Shown: positions 8,430 to 19,500 of the stretch, one piece after another
Position numbering within the stretch: the first letter of the stretch is position 1
Layout of the letters: each line of letters opens with the position of its first letter
Assembly: GCA_963814975.1 (NCBI GenBank)
Contig: CAWFFB010000014.1
Span: 550,043 to 614,042, forward strand
Length of the DNA stretch: 64,000 nt
DNA from: CAVUXJ01 sp963814975
GTDB lineage: Bacteria; Acidobacteriota; Vicinamibacteria; Vicinamibacterales; CAVVIG01
Reading direction: 5' to 3'
Position numbers and translations under genes: made by a program
Notes under the pieces: model-generated
Told to the model about the DNA's origin: nothing
What the model saw: only the letters and a program-made list of their open reading frames with translations
The model's database searches: none

Positions 8430-9878
8430 ATGCGTGCTCTTCTGATCTCCACCTATGACCTGGGGCGCCAGCCTTTCGGCCTCGCTTCGCCCGCGGCCTG
8501 GCTCCGCCGCGACGGCATCGACGTTCGCTTGGCGGATGTGGCGAAGGAGACGCTCGATCCCGATGCGCTCCGTTCCGCCGACCTGGTGGGGTTCTATTTG
8601 CCGATGCATACGGCGACGCGTCTGGCCGCGCCGGTGATCAAGCAAGCCCGCGCGATGAACTCCGCTGCGCGAATCTGCGCGTACGGGTTGTACGCGCCGT
8701 TGAACGCCGAATTTCTCCGATCGCTTGGCGTGGACGATGTGCTGGGCGGCGAATTCGAAGCCGACCTGGCCGCGATTGCCAGGGATGTCGCCAGCCGCGC
8801 GGCGGGCGGTCGTAGTGTCGGCCTTCCGCCTTCGCTCGAAGCTTCCGCCCTCGCTGAAGCTCCAGCGGACCTGAAAATCCGCTCTACTTTTGCAAGGCTG
8901 CCCCGCCTTCATTTTCTCGTGCCCGATCGCACTGGCCTGCCCAGTCTGGCGAAGTACGCGACCCTGCAGTGCGGCGACGGCACCCGCCGGATTGTCGGCT
9001 ATACGGAGGCGAGCCGGGGATGCCGCCACTTGTGCCGGCATTGTCCCGTGGTTCCGGTTTATCACGGGCAGTTCCGTGTCGTGCAGCCCGACGTCGTGCT
9101 CGCCGATGTGGCCGCGCAGGTGGCCGCAGGCGCGCAGCACATCACATTCGGGGATCCCGATTTCTTCAACGGTCCGACGCACGCGCTGCGCATTGTCGAG
9201 GCGCTGCACGCGGCTCACCCGGCGCTGACCTACGACGTCACGATCAAAGTGGAGCACCTGCTCGCCCACCGCGATCTGCTTTCGCGTCTGCGCGAAACCG
9301 GCTGTCTGTTCGTGACGAGTGCCATCGAATCGCTGGACGATCGCGTGCTCGTTTTGCTCGAGAAGGGACATACCCGCCAGGACTTCTTCGAAGCCGTGGC
9401 GCTGTGCCGCGCGGGCGGGCTGACGATGGTGCCGACCTTCGTCGCCTTCCATCCCTGGCTGAGCCTCGAAGGCTATTGCGATCTCCTCGACGTGCTCGCG
9501 GATCTCCATCTGGTCGGGCATGTCGCCCCGATTCAGCTGGCGATTCGACTGCTGATCCCCGAAGGGTCCCGGCTGCTCGAGCTCGAGGAGGTCCGCCGTC
9601 TCGGCGCCGCTTTCGATGCGAGAACGCTGACGTATCGATGGTCCCATCCCGATCCGCGAGTGGACCGGCTCCACGAAGAGGTCGCATCCATTGTCGGTGC
9701 GCGTCTGACGTCGGACCGCGAGGCGCTATTCGACGAGATCCGGGCGCTCGCTTATCGGAGGGCCGGCCTGGGTCTGCCAGCGCCGCGCACGATGTCCGAT
9801 CGGGCGACTGTTCCGTACCTCAGCGAGCCCTGGTACTGTTGCGCCGAGCCGAATCCGGAGCAGGTGGCTCTGGTCTGA
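8430..9878 (+). CDS. Radical SAM protein with B12-binding-like N-terminus and CCAEP tail
   Basis: An intact 482-residue protein. Residues 1-150 form a cobalamin-binding-like Rossmann region (MRALLISTYDLGRQPFGLAS, VGFYLPMHTATRLA). Near residue 195 the [4Fe-4S] motif is SRGCRHLCRHC (Cx3Cx2C), followed by a TIM-barrel-type core (ITFGDPDFFNGPTHALRI, TYDVTIKVEHLLAHRDLL). The C-terminus YLSEPWYCCAEPNPEQVALV matches the CUAEP/CCAEP-tail radical SAM family, in which some members carry selenocysteine at the second position; here that codon is TGC, so ordinary cysteine. The reaction is unknown. The next gene encodes an ATP-grasp enzyme, suggesting a two-gene modification system. Confidence 0.87.
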   Translation: MRALLISTYDLGRQPFGLASPAAWLRRDGIDVRLADVAKETLDPDALRSADLVGFYLPMHTATRLAAPVIKQARAMNSAARICAYGLYAPLNAEFLRSLGVDDVLGGEFEADLAAIARDVASRAAGGRSVGLPPSLEASALAEAPADLKIRSTFARLPRLHFLVPDRTGLPSLAKYATLQCGDGTRRIVGYTEASRGCRHLCRHCPVVPVYHGQFRVVQPDVVLADVAAQVAAGAQHITFGDPDFFNGPTHALRIVEALHAAHPALTYDVTIKVEHLLAHRDLLSRLRETGCLFVTSAIESLDDRVLVLLEKGHTRQDFFEAVALCRAGGLTMVPTFVAFHPWLSLEGYCDLLDVLADLHLVGHVAPIQLAIRLLIPEGSRLLELEEVRRLGAAFDARTLTYRWSHPDPRVDRLHEEVASIVGARLTSDREALFDEIRALAYRRAGLGLPAPRTMSDRATVPYLSEPWYCCAEPNPEQVALV

Positions 9879-9985
9879 GAGCAGCTATCAGCTGTCAGCT
9901 GGATCACACGCCGGTCTGTCCTTGAATTCGTTCCGAGCGTTGAGTGAGGCCGTGCCAGGCTCAGCTGCCGCTGAGAGCTGATAGC
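9877..9985. repeat. Spacer with CAGCTGT/AGCTGATAG words in inverted arrangement
   Basis: The spacer begins with gagagcagctatcagctgtc and ends with cagctgccgctgagagctga followed by tagc. The two ends are inverted relatives of each other. It separates the radical SAM and ATP-grasp genes. No coding potential seen. Confidence 0.55.
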
Positions 9986-9996
9986 GCCGGGTGTTC

Positions 9997-11275
9997 ATGC
10001 CAAGAGTTCTTCTCCTCGCCACGACGACCGGATATCAGACGCGCGCGTTCGGCGACGCGGCCGAACGTCTCGGCGTGGATCTGGTCTTCGCGACCGACCG
10101 CTGCGATGTGCTCGAGGATCCCTGGCGGGACCGGGCGGTTCCGATCCGTTTCACGGACGAGCCTGCATCGGCGCGGGCGATTTTCGAGCTGGCCCGGACG
10201 AGACCGATTGACGGCGTTCTCGCCGTTGGTGACCGTCCGACGGTGATCGCGTCTCTCGTGCAGGAAGGGCTCGGGCTTCCGGGTCATCCCTCCGCCGCAA
10301 CCGCGGTCGCGCGCAACAAGCTGCTGACGCGTGAACGTCTGCGTGCGCTCGCGCCACCGAACCACTGGTTTCGGCCGATTTTGATGGCGATGGATCCGGG
10401 GGAGCTGGCGGCCTCGGTTTCGTTTCCCTGTGTCTTGAAGCCGCTCGCCCTCTCGGGAAGCCGCGGGGTCATGCGCGTCGACGATGGGACAGCGCTCGTC
10501 GCCGCTTTCCACCGGCTGCGGGCGCTGCTGGATGCGCCGGACCTGCGGGGAGAACCACGAGACACACGCGACCTCGCGCTTGTCGAGGGGTTTGTCGAAG
10601 GCCGCGAGTTCGCGATCGAAGCGCTGATGCACCATGGCGCGCTGCAGCTGCTGGCCATCTTCGACAAGCCCGATCCGCTCGACGGTCCGTTCTTCGAGGA
10701 GACCATCTATGTGACGCCGTCGACGGCCTCTGCCGAGGCGCAGCGCGCGATGACCGCCGCGGTGGACCAGGCGGCGCGCGCCCTCGGCCTGCGCCACGGA
10801 CCCATTCACGCCGAGTGTCGCGTGAACGAGGCGGGCGTCTTCGTGCTCGAAGTGGCGGCACGTCCGATCGGCGGTCTATGCGCCCGTGCGCTGCGATTTG
10901 ACGGAAAAGGGCCGACCGTGCATTTCGCTCGAGGAACTGCTGCTCCGACATGCCCTCGGCGAATGCCCCGCAGACTGGGCGCGGGAGACTGCGGCATCCG
11001 GCGTGATGATGATTCCGATTCCGCGCCGCGGCGTCTTCCGCGGCGTGAGCGGGCTCGATGCCGCAGGGCGGGTACCCTTCATCGACGACGTGCGAATCAC
11101 GGCAAAAGTGGACCAGTTGCTGCTGCCGCTGCCGGAAGGCGCAAGCTACCTGGGATTCATCTTCGCGCGTGCCAGCACCCCCGGGCAGGTCGATCAGGCC
11201 CTGCGGGCCGCGCACGCGCGTCTCGAGTTCTCCATCGACCCGGAACTGCGGGTGTTACAATCGGCCCATGGCTGA
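9997..11275 (+). CDS. ATP-grasp domain protein (one frameshift)
   Basis: About 425 residues. The first frame has a Rossmann N-terminus (MPRVLLLATTTGYQTRAFGD), AVGDRPTVIASLVQEGLGLPG, then the ATP-grasp fold with NKLLTRERL, FPCVLKPLALSGSRGVMRV, LVEGFVEGREFAIEALMH and the Mg-site stretch GPIHAECRVNEAGVFVLEVAARPIGG. One extra base near 10905-10930 breaks the frame; the rest is SLEELLLRHALGE to LQSAHG. ATP-grasp ligases join a carboxylate to an amine through an acyl phosphate; the substrate is unknown. It follows the CCAEP radical SAM gene, and its stop overlaps the start of yggX by eight bases. A GTG two codons upstream is an alternative start. Confidence 0.87.
11256..11261 (+). promoter_or_regulatory. 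Putative -10 element (TACAAT) for leaderless yggX
   Basis: TACAAT inside the end of the ATP-grasp gene, followed by six bases and the ATG at 11268. This would give yggX its own leaderless transcript in addition to read-through. Confidence 0.5.
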
Positions 11276-11594
11276 TAGTTGTGGGAATACCCCGGCGCCG
11301 CGCCCCGCGGAGAACAGCAGCGGCCGCAAGGTGTTTTGCGCGAAATTTCAGAAGGACCTGCCGGGCCTCGACGCTCCGCCCTGGCCGGGAGAGCTCGGTC
11401 AGCGGATCTACGAGAACGTTTCGTTGGATGCGTGGAAGCTCTGGGAAGAGCGGATGAAGATGATCCTCAACGAGTATCGCCTGATGCCGTGGCAGAAGGA
11501 GGCTCAGGAGCTGGTCGCCAAGCACATGGAGGATTTCTTCTTCGGCGAGGGCGCCGCGCTTCCGCCGGGGTACGTGCCCCAACAGACGAAGTAG
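11268..11594 (+). CDS. yggX: Fe(II)-trafficking / oxidative damage protection protein YggX
   Basis: A 108-residue protein matching the YggX family along its length: VFCAKFQKDLPGLDAPPWPG, ELGQRIYENVSLDAWKLW, MKMILNEYRLMPWQKEAQEL and the HMEDFFFGEG end. Compared with the enterobacterial protein it has about 18 extra N-terminal residues. YggX is a small cytosolic protein that protects iron-sulfur clusters from oxidation and is linked to iron supply for cluster repair. Its placement behind a radical SAM gene, which needs such a cluster, may be meaningful but is not proof of a shared role. Confidence 0.92.
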   Translation: MADSCGNTPAPRPAENSSGRKVFCAKFQKDLPGLDAPPWPGELGQRIYENVSLDAWKLWEERMKMILNEYRLMPWQKEAQELVAKHMEDFFFGEGAALPPGYVPQQTK

Positions 11595-12102
11595 CAGCTT
11601 CTCGAGGTCTGAGCGCTCCGGTTGTCGCTTTGACTCCTACAAGAAGATCACTCAGCTGTCTCAGAGGGACTGGCGCAGTGCCTGTACCCTTTCGGCAGTC
11701 ACCTCGGCCGCCTTGATCGCCAACCACCCACGGCCCGCCGCGACGCTATTCACTACTAAAATCAAACCCTTCTGTAGCAAAGCGCTGCAAGACCCTCGAA
11801 CGCCAAATCGCTCGACGCCCAATTACTCGAATCTTAACCAACCTAGCCCCAGCCGTTCGAGCTCGTGCATTGGCATGGACTTTGAAGTCGATGGGTCGAT
11901 GATGCGATTCTGGCTGGCAAGACCGCGCGCTTCGCACAGCCGAACCGCCCGACGACGAGCCTGACGAGTCACCCGACGAATCACCGGAGACGCCGACCGA
12001 CGAGCCGAGTCCCCCGCGCGTGCAGGATCCGCCGCCGCAGCCGGACTCCCAGGGCCCCTACGTCGTCGCAGATCACGTGCCTTAACACGGAGGACAGAAC
12101 AA
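11595..12102. other. Gene-poor stretch with remnants
   Basis: No convincing complete gene. Around 11790-11840 there are repeated words (ccctcgaacgccaaatcgct and related, then actcgaatcttaacc) like other spacers of this window. From about 11950 to 12085 one plus-strand frame reads as an acidic, Pro-rich tail (EPPDDEPDESPDE to YVVADHVP, stop at 12083), which looks like the C-terminus of a protein whose beginning is lost or frame-broken. This is weak evidence only. Confidence 0.4.
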
Positions 12103-12327
12103 GTGGATACAAGAGAACGCAAGGAACGTCGAGGGTTCGCGTCGATGTCGCCAGAAAAGCAGCGCGAGATCGCCAGCAAGGGCGGCCGCGCGGCGCACGA
12201 AAAGGGAACGGCCCACGAGTGGAGCGCGGACGAAGCACGAGCCGCCGGCCGCAAGGGCGGCCAGGTCAGCCGCGGCGGCCGTGGCCGGCTGGCGACGCCG
12301 CTCGGAGATTCCATCGGCGTCCGGTGA
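12103..12327 (+). CDS. KGG-motif stress-induced protein
   Basis: A 74-residue hydrophilic protein with the KGG repeats of general stress proteins related to Bacillus GsiB and fungal Con-10: GFASMSPEKQREIASKGGRA and AAGRKGGQVSRGG. The GTG start is supported by GGAGG nine bases upstream. Such proteins are probably unstructured and accumulate under desiccation, heat or starvation; a molecular role is not established. It stands alone between a gene-poor stretch and the OmpA-type gene. Confidence 0.88.
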   Translation: MDTRERKERRGFASMSPEKQREIASKGGRAAHEKGTAHEWSADEARAAGRKGGQVSRGGRGRLATPLGDSIGVR

Positions 12328-12432
12328 CGCCGACGAGGGGAACGCGCAGTGATCGATCGCTCGCCTTGGGACGAGGCGAGGCGGTGCGGCCGCTTCGTGC
12401 AGACCGCAGACGCGATTTGGAGGCGACAGACA

Positions 12433-14398
12433 ATGTTAAGACGCGTAGCCGTGGCATGTGTGCTGGTGCTGGCCATGGCGAGCCGGCGCGAGCGCCCAGA
12501 GCGGATCTTCCGCGACATCCACGGCGCAGAATCAGCCTGGCACCCAAACCTCGTCCTCGGGCGCACCCGGAGGAGACCCGACCGGCGACGACGACCTTCT
12601 TCGGCGACACTGGACTGTGGTTTGTTCCGACCGCCGAGGTGCTCGGCCACGGTAAGTGGTCGGTCAGCGGCTACCGGCGCGGCACGAACTACATCCAGGG
12701 CTTCACCAACGTCGGCGATTTCGCCGGCACGTTCGCCGTCGGCATCAGGGACCGCGCCGAGATCTTCGGGTCGTTCCTCTTCGATACCCGCATCGACCGC
12801 GATCTGCGGCCGCTCTTCATCGACAATACGGGAGGTGGGCGGCATCGTCGATCGCTACCCGCGGGTGCACCAGCGGCTGGACCGGCGACAACGTCGGCGA
12901 CTTCTACCTCGGCGCGAAGATCAACCTGTGGTCGGAGTTCCGCCAGCAGCCCGGCGGCGCTGGCCGTTCCGCGGCGATGGTGAAGGCGCCGACCGGCGAC
13001 GAGGACGTGGGCGTCTCGACCGGGAAGGCCGACTTCCGCGTTCGACTTCATCGCCAGCAAGGAACTCCGGCAGCGGGTCGAGCTGTCGGGGTTCGCGGGC
13101 TATGAGTTCCGCGGCAAGCCGGACGGCTTCGACATTCCGGGCGGGGCGTTCCGGTGGGGCGCCGGGGCGGGCTTCCCGTCGCGGCGCCCGCTGCGCGGCA
13201 CGCTCGAACTGAACGGGTCGGTGCCCAACGACGACGTCGCGACGATCAGCGCCGGGCCTGGTGGTCGGCGACGACGGCACGTATCCCGCCGGCGATCTCG
13301 GCGACCGAGAACCTCACGCAGGCGAACGTCGGCGCTGACCTGGCAGCACCGGAGCGGGTTCTTCCTCGGCGGCGGGCTCGGCTGGAACCTCCCGATGAAG
13401 GAGCCGCGACGGACTTCACCACCGACGAGCCGGACCAGAAGTCGAGCGACTTCGTCGACTGGCAGGTCCGCATCGGCTACCACCCGGGCGTGCGCGTGTA
13501 CGTGCCGCCGCCGCCGCCGCCGCCGCCGCCCCCGCCGCCGGCCCCGCCGCCCGCGCCGCCGCAGAACCGGCCGCCGGTCGTGAAAGCGCAGTGCGATCCG
13601 TGCACGGTGGAAGTGGGCCGGACCTCGACGGTCACCGCCAATGCGAGCGACCCCGACGGCGACACGCTGACCTACGCGTGGACGACGCCGCAGGGCACGC
13701 TGGCGAACCCGGCCGAACGGCAGACGTTGTGGACGGCGCCGCAGCAGGAAGGCACGGTGCCGGTGACGGTCACGGTGAACGACGGCAAGGGCGGCACGGC
13801 GTCGGACACGGTGAACATCCAGGTCATGCGTCCGCCGGTCAAGACCTACACGTTCGAAGACGTGCACTTCGACTTCGACCGCTACACGCTGCGGCCGGAG
13901 GCGACGCGCATGCTCGACGAGGCGGTGGCGGCGATGAAGCAGGATGCGACGCTGCGCCTCCAGGTCGAAGGGCACACCTGCAACATCGGCACGGCGGAAT
14001 ACAACCTGGCGCTCGGCGATCGCCGCGCGAACGCCGTGCGCGACTACCTGGTCAGCCGCGGCGTCGCGGCCGGCCGGCTCTCGACGGTCAGCTACGGCGA
14101 GGAGCGGCCGAAATACGACAACGCGCGCGAAGAGACGCGCCGCCTCAACCGGCGCGCGGCGCTGGTCGTCAACTTGCAGAAGATAGGCGAGCAGGGCAAT
14201 CGACGCGAGTTCATCCATCTCTACCTGTCGGCTACTTCGTGCTCGATCGTCGGCGCTCGGTCCTCGCGCTGTGGCAGTCCGGAGCTCTCGGCGAAGGTCA
14301 GCGCGATCTGGATTGCCATCGGCCTGGTCATCGCGGTCGGGCTGGGCATCATGCTCGCCGTGTCAGCTCGGGCAAGCCTGACGGTCACACAGGAATAG
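12433..14398 (+). CDS. OmpA-family outer membrane protein with Pro tract and PKD-like domain (many frameshifts)
   Basis: The signal peptide is MLRRVAVACVLVLAMA followed, after a frame change, by GASAQSGSS. Beta-barrel-like stretches follow in alternating frames (GLWFVPTAEVLGHGKWSVSG, FAVGIRDRAEIFGSFLFDT, WTGDNVGDFYLGAKINLW, ELSGFAGYEFRGKPDGFDIP). From 13440 the frame is clean: DFVDWQVRIGYHPG, a tract of about twelve prolines (13505-13560), an Ig/PKD-like domain (VTANASDPDGDTLTYAW, PVTVTVNDGKGGTAS) and a C-terminal OmpA peptidoglycan-binding domain (VHFDFDRYTLRPEATRML, VEGHTCNIGTAEYNLALGDR, VSYGEERPKYDN, RLNRRAALVV). The true stop may lie near 14194, right after LVVNLQ; the frame then runs on through a hydrophobic helix (IWIAIGLVIAVGLGIMLAV). 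It probably anchors the outer membrane to the cell wall. Confidence 0.78.
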
Positions 14399-14552
14399 GC
14401 AGCCCTTCCAGTCTTGCGCCGCGCGTCTCACTCCTGAGCCTGGCGCCGGGGATCCCCCGCTGCCAGGCTGATGTCATTTCCTCCACGCTCCCTATCTGCA
14501 CTTCGACCTGCCGATCCACGTGGCACGCGTTGTGGTTCTCATTCGATCGAGC

Positions 14553-16452
14553 ATGCGCCGCACCGTCTTCTGGCCTTCTGCTCTCGTCCTGATCGCCTCG
14601 GCGAGCGGCGCCTGTAAGGAAGAAGGTACCGTCACCGTCACGTCGCATCACCTTCGAGGGCGTCAAGGCGGTGGACGAGGGCGCGGCTGCGAAGCGTGCT
14701 GGCCACGCGGCAGAGCTCGAAGCTGCCTGGGGCCGGAAGACTATTTCGATCGCGCGCGGTTCGACGCCGACCTCAAGCGCATCCAGGCGTTCTACGCCGA
14801 CCGCGGCTATCCCGACGCGCGGGTCACCGGCTTCGACGTCAAGCTCAACGACAAGCAGGATGCGGTGTCGAGCTGACCGTCACGATCGACGAGGGCGAGC
14901 CGGTCTCGTCGCGGCCGTCGAACTCGTCGGGTTCGACGTGCGTTCCGCCGCGATCATCTCGAGACGATGCGCAGGAACGGCTGCCGCTGAAGGTCGGCAA
15001 GCCGCGCGACCGGCAGAATGTCGTCGACGACGCACGAGATGGCGGTCAACGAGCTGCGCGACCACGGCTATCCGTACGCGAAGGTGACGACCGCCGAGAG
15101 CGCACGGCGCGAAGCAGGTCACGCTGACGTTCACGGCGGAGCCCGGCCCGCTGGCGCATTTCGGTCCGGTCGAGATCGTCCGGCAACCAGAGCGTCGAGC
15201 GACGCGCGTGATCCAGCGGCAGCTCACCTATCAAGCCCGGCGATCTGTACCGCCGCAGCGTGGTGCAGGACACGCAGCGCCGGCTGTATACGCATGGAGC
15301 TGTTCCAGTTCGTCAACATCGAGCCGCTCGAACCCGGAGCAGCAGGAAGCCGGAGGTCGCGACGCGGGTGACGGTGGCGGAGGGCAAGCATCAGCGCGTG
15401 AACTTCGGCGTCGGCTACGGCACGGAAGAAAAAGCGCGCGTCGACGCGAGATACACCATGTGAATTTCCTCGGCGGCGCCCGGACGGCCGGCGTGCACGC
15501 GCCGCTAGTCGATCCTCGATCGCGGCATCCGCCTCGATTTCAACCAGCCCTACGTGTTCACGCCGCGACTTCTCGCTGGGGGCGGAAGGGCAGCACTGGA
15601 ACACCTTCACGCCCGCTTACCAGCTCGATCGTCACCGGCGGCAAGGTGACGCTCACGCAGCGGCCCAGCCGCTGCACGTCCTGGTCCGTCTCGTTCACTG
15701 AGCGAACGCAACAACAGCACGATCTGCCGACGACGTGCGCGACGATCCTGACGCTGCGCAACGATCTGATCGCGCTCGGCCTCGATCCCGACGACCGGAC
15801 AGCCAGGACGGCACGCTCGAACGCGTTCGGATTCGACTTTCAGCGCTCGACCGCCGACAACCTGCTGAACGCGCGCCGCGGATACCAGTTTGCCTTGCAC
15901 GCCGAGCTCGGCGGGACGACTTCTGCCGGGCACGTTCAACTATCAACGCCGTGTCGGCCGACGCCCGGCACTACCTGCCGATTCGGCGACGCGTCGTCGA
16001 TCGCGAACCGGGTGCAACTCGGCAGCATCGACGCAGTCGCGGCGATGATCGCGAGCAACGTGCCGTTCGCGAAGAAGTATTTTCTCGGCGGCGCGACCAG
16101 CATGCGCGGGTGGGGGCGTTACGAGGTGAGCCCGCTCAGCGAGTCCGGGCTTGCCGATCGGCGGCAACAGCCTCTTCGCTTTCAGCTCCGAGCTCCGCGC
16201 GGACGCTGCGCGGGCCGTTCGGCGGCGTGCTGTTCCTCGACGCCGGCAACGTCTGGGCCAACGAATGGAGCATCGTGCTCAGGCGATCTCGTGTACGCCG
16301 GCGGGGGCCGGCGTTGCGGTACCGAGACGCCGGTCGGTCCGGTCCGGTTCGATTTCGGCTATCAGCTGAATCGGATCGATGGGCTGCTGGTGGACGGCGC
16401 CGAGCAAACGCGGCCCTGGCGCCTTCATTTCAGCATCGGCCAGGCGTTCTGA
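14553..16452 (+). CDS. Omp85-type outer membrane assembly protein (TamA/BamA-like), many frameshifts
   Basis: The N-terminus is a signal sequence (MRRTVFWPSALVLIASASGA). POTRA-like segments can be read across several frames: ITFEGVKAVDEG, DYFDRARFDADLKRIQAFYA, RGYPDARVTGFDVKLNDKQD, ELTVTIDEGEPV, HGYPYAKVTTAES and GPLAHFGPVEIVG. They lead into a barrel: RVNFGVGYGTEEKARVDAR, GIRLDFNQPYVF, FGGVLFLDAGNVWANEWS and GPVRFDFGYQLNRIDGL. The protein ends in Phe (HFSIGQAF), as expected of BAM substrates. About ten frame breaks are needed, nearly all of one extra base. The next gene encodes a TamB-like protein, so this is best read as TamA rather than BamA. Confidence 0.75.
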
Positions 16453-16524
16453 TGCGCGAAAGCGAGTCTGAACGCTGCAAGTCGAGCCGAATCTGAAAGT
16501 CTGACCAGTGCTCAGAGTCGTCGC

Positions 16525-19500
16525 ATGAAACGGTTCGTTCACGCACTGATCATCGTGTTGACGCTCATCGTCGGCGCGGCGGCCGCGGCGATCGTCGTGA
16601 TCCAGACGGCCTGGTTCAAGAACTGGCTGCGCGGCTACATCGTCCGGGAGGCGAACCGGTACCTGAACGGCCAGCTCTCGATCGAGCGGCTCGGCGGCAA
16701 TCTGTTTTTCGGCGTCGAGCTGGAAGGAGGTCGGCATCTCGCTGGACGGCAGCGAAGTCGTGTCGGTCAAGGATCTCGGCTCGACTACAGCATCTTCGAG
16801 CTCGATCTCGAAGGGGCTGTCGTCGACGAAATCCGGCTGAACCAGCCGGTGCTGTACCTGCGCCGCGAAGGCGATGCCTGGTCGATCGCGCGGCTGGTCA
16901 AGAAGCAGGAGAACGAAGCCGATCGGCAGGGCCCCGCGTCCCCGATCGCCATCGGCGCCATCGGGATCAGCGACGCGTCGATCGTGGTCGACGATCCGGT
17001 CGGCACCTCGGGCGTCGACGTGCCCGATCGGATCGATCGCCTCGATGCGCAGCTGTCGTTCGAGTACCAGCCGGTGCACTTCTCGATCGAGATCAACCAC
17101 GCGTCGTTCAGGGGGACGGATCCGGCGATCGGCCTCAACAGCTTGTCCGGCGGCATCGCCGTCCGCGACGACACGGTATACCTGGAGCGCATTTCGCTGC
17201 GGACCGAAGAGAGCTCCGTGCAGGTAGCGGGCGCCATCCAGCACTACTTGGCGAAGCCGATCCTCAACCTGCAGATTTCGTCCGACAAGCTGTCGGTTCC
17301 AGAAATTGCGAGAGTGTTGCCGGCGCTCGCCGGCGTGCGGCTGCAGCCGGCGTTCGAGCTGAAGATCGCGGGCCCGGCCGAGGCGCTCGACCTCGAGATG
17401 AACGCGAGGTCTTCGGCGGGCGACGTGGCGGGGAAGTTTGTCGCGGACGTCGCGATGCCCGGCCAGTCTGTTCGGGGTGCCCTGTCGGTGCGCCACCTGA
17501 ATCTCGCGCCGATTGTGAACGACGCCCGGCAACGCACCGATCTGACGGCGGACGCCCGTCTGGATCTTCGCGCGCAACGTTTCTCGGATCTGGAGTCGAT
17601 GCGCGGCACCGTCTCGGTGAACGCACCGCGCCTCGTCGCGTCCGGCTACAGCGCGCAGAACGTCAAGGTCGATGCGCGGGTCGATGGGCGGCGGATTGAA
17701 GGACGGGGGCAGGCCGCAGCATACGGGACCGCCGCGACCGCCGAGGGCCGCCTGACCCTGCCGAAGGGGAGCGCGCCGCTTGCTTACGATTTGCGCGGCC
17801 GGGCGCGCCACCTCGATCTGCGGCGGCTGCCGACGCAGTTCGGTGTTCCACCGGTGGAGACCAATGTTGATGCCGCGTACCACGTGCGTGGAACTGAGCC
17901 GGTTGGCCGGTCGGGAGCCCGGGTGGTGGAAGGCGATCTGCGATTCGGGGACTCGACAGTGGCGGGTGCGCGCATCGCGAGCGGCAGCACGGCGCAGTTC
18001 TCGATTCGGGGTGAGGACCTCGCGTATCAGGCGGACGCCACCGTCGCCAGCCTGGATCTCCAGCGCCTGGGCCGCGACTTCAAAGTGCCGGCTCTCGAAG
18101 CGGATCGCTTCACGAGCGACCTGAACGGGCACGTGCAAGCGAACGGGCGCGGCCGAGCGGTCAAGGACCTGCAGGTCACCGCGACGGGAACATTGAGCGA
18201 CTCGACGATTCTCGGCGGCCGCGTGCCGCAGATGTCGTTCGATGTCGCCTCGACGAGCGAGACCGCTCACATAAAAGCGAACGGCGCGTTCGCCGGCTTC
18301 GATCCCGCGGTCCTCAGCGGCCGACCGGCGATGAAAGGATCGGTGGCCGGGTCGCTTGACGTCGACGCCACGATCGAGGGTCTGTCCGCGGGGGTCACCC
18401 CGGACAACGTGAACGGTCGCGCCCGCGTCACACTGGAGTCATCGACGATTGGCGGCCTGGCGATCGACCGGGCGATTCTCGACGGCGACTATCGCGATCG
18501 GTCCGGCGAGATCCGGCAGCTCGATATTGCCGGACGGGAGCTTAACGCGAAAGCGAGTGGCACGCTCACGCTCAAGGACACAGGCGAATCGAACCTGGCG
18601 TTCGAGGCTGATTCGCCGAACCTGGAAGAGCTCGGGAAACTCGTCAACGTCCCGGTGTCCGGCCTCGCCAGGACCGGGGGTACGGTGACCGGCAACGGGG
18701 CGGCGTTTCGCGCCTCGGGCACGCTGACCGGAAGCGGCCTCAAGTACGGCGACACCGGCGCGCTCGCTCTCTCGACGTCGTATACCGCTCGCGTGCCGGA
18801 TCTTGACATGGCGAGGGCAGAGATCACCGCCGAGACGAAGGCCACCTTCGTGACCGTTGCTGGCCAGGAGATCAACGAGCTGACAGCGAAGACGACGTAT
18901 GCCAGCCAGCATGTCGAATTCGACGCGACCGCGCGGCAGCCCCAGCGCTCCCTCTCCGCCGTTGGCTCGATGCTGCTCCATCCGGATCACCGCGAAGTGC
19001 ATCTGCAGCAGACGACCCTCGAGACTCAAGGCCTCAGCTGGCAGATGGCCCCCGCCTCGCAAGCCACCGTGCAGTACAGCGACGACGCGATCGTCGTTCG
19101 CGATCTCGAACTGGTGAGTGGCGACCAGCAGATCTCCGCTGATGGGACGTTCGGGAGGCCTGACGACGCGTTGAGGATCACGCTGAGGAACGTCGACCTG
19201 GCGGCAGTCGATGCCCTCTTGCTGCGGCCCCCGCAGTTCAAAGGACGGGTCGACGCCACCGGCACTGTGAGCGGCACCAGACAGGCGCTGGAGGGCAACG
19301 CCAAGTTCCAGGTCAATATGGGGAGCTTCCGGGACTTTCAGTACGAAACATTCGCCGGCACGGTGGGTTACAACGGACGCGGGCTGACGGTTGATACGAA
19401 GCTGCAGCAGAACGCGACCCAGTGGCTTACGGCGAAAGGCTACGTGCCGCAGGCGCTCTTCACCCTTCGCGAACGACCGCTGACAGCTTCCTCCTCCTCC

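Noticed and set aside
8382..9674. Minus-strand open frame of 430 codons opposite the radical SAM gene
   Set aside because: It is rich in Arg/His/Glu in the way of reverse-complement frames and has no motif; the plus strand carries the conserved CxxxCxxC protein.
9838..9843. Selenocysteine in the CCAEP tail
   Set aside because: The codons are TGT TGC, so both are cysteine; no TGA and no SECIS-like hairpin need be assumed.
11823..12845. Minus-strand open frame of 340 codons across the KGG gene
   Set aside because: Arg/Ser/Pro-rich and without domains, and it overlaps a plus-strand gene with a good ribosome binding site.
16279..18270. Long minus-strand open frame (663 codons) opposite the TamB-like gene, and a similar one at 18439-20124
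   Set aside because: Both lie antisense to a strongly conserved protein and have no recognisable domain; long antisense frames are expected at this GC content.
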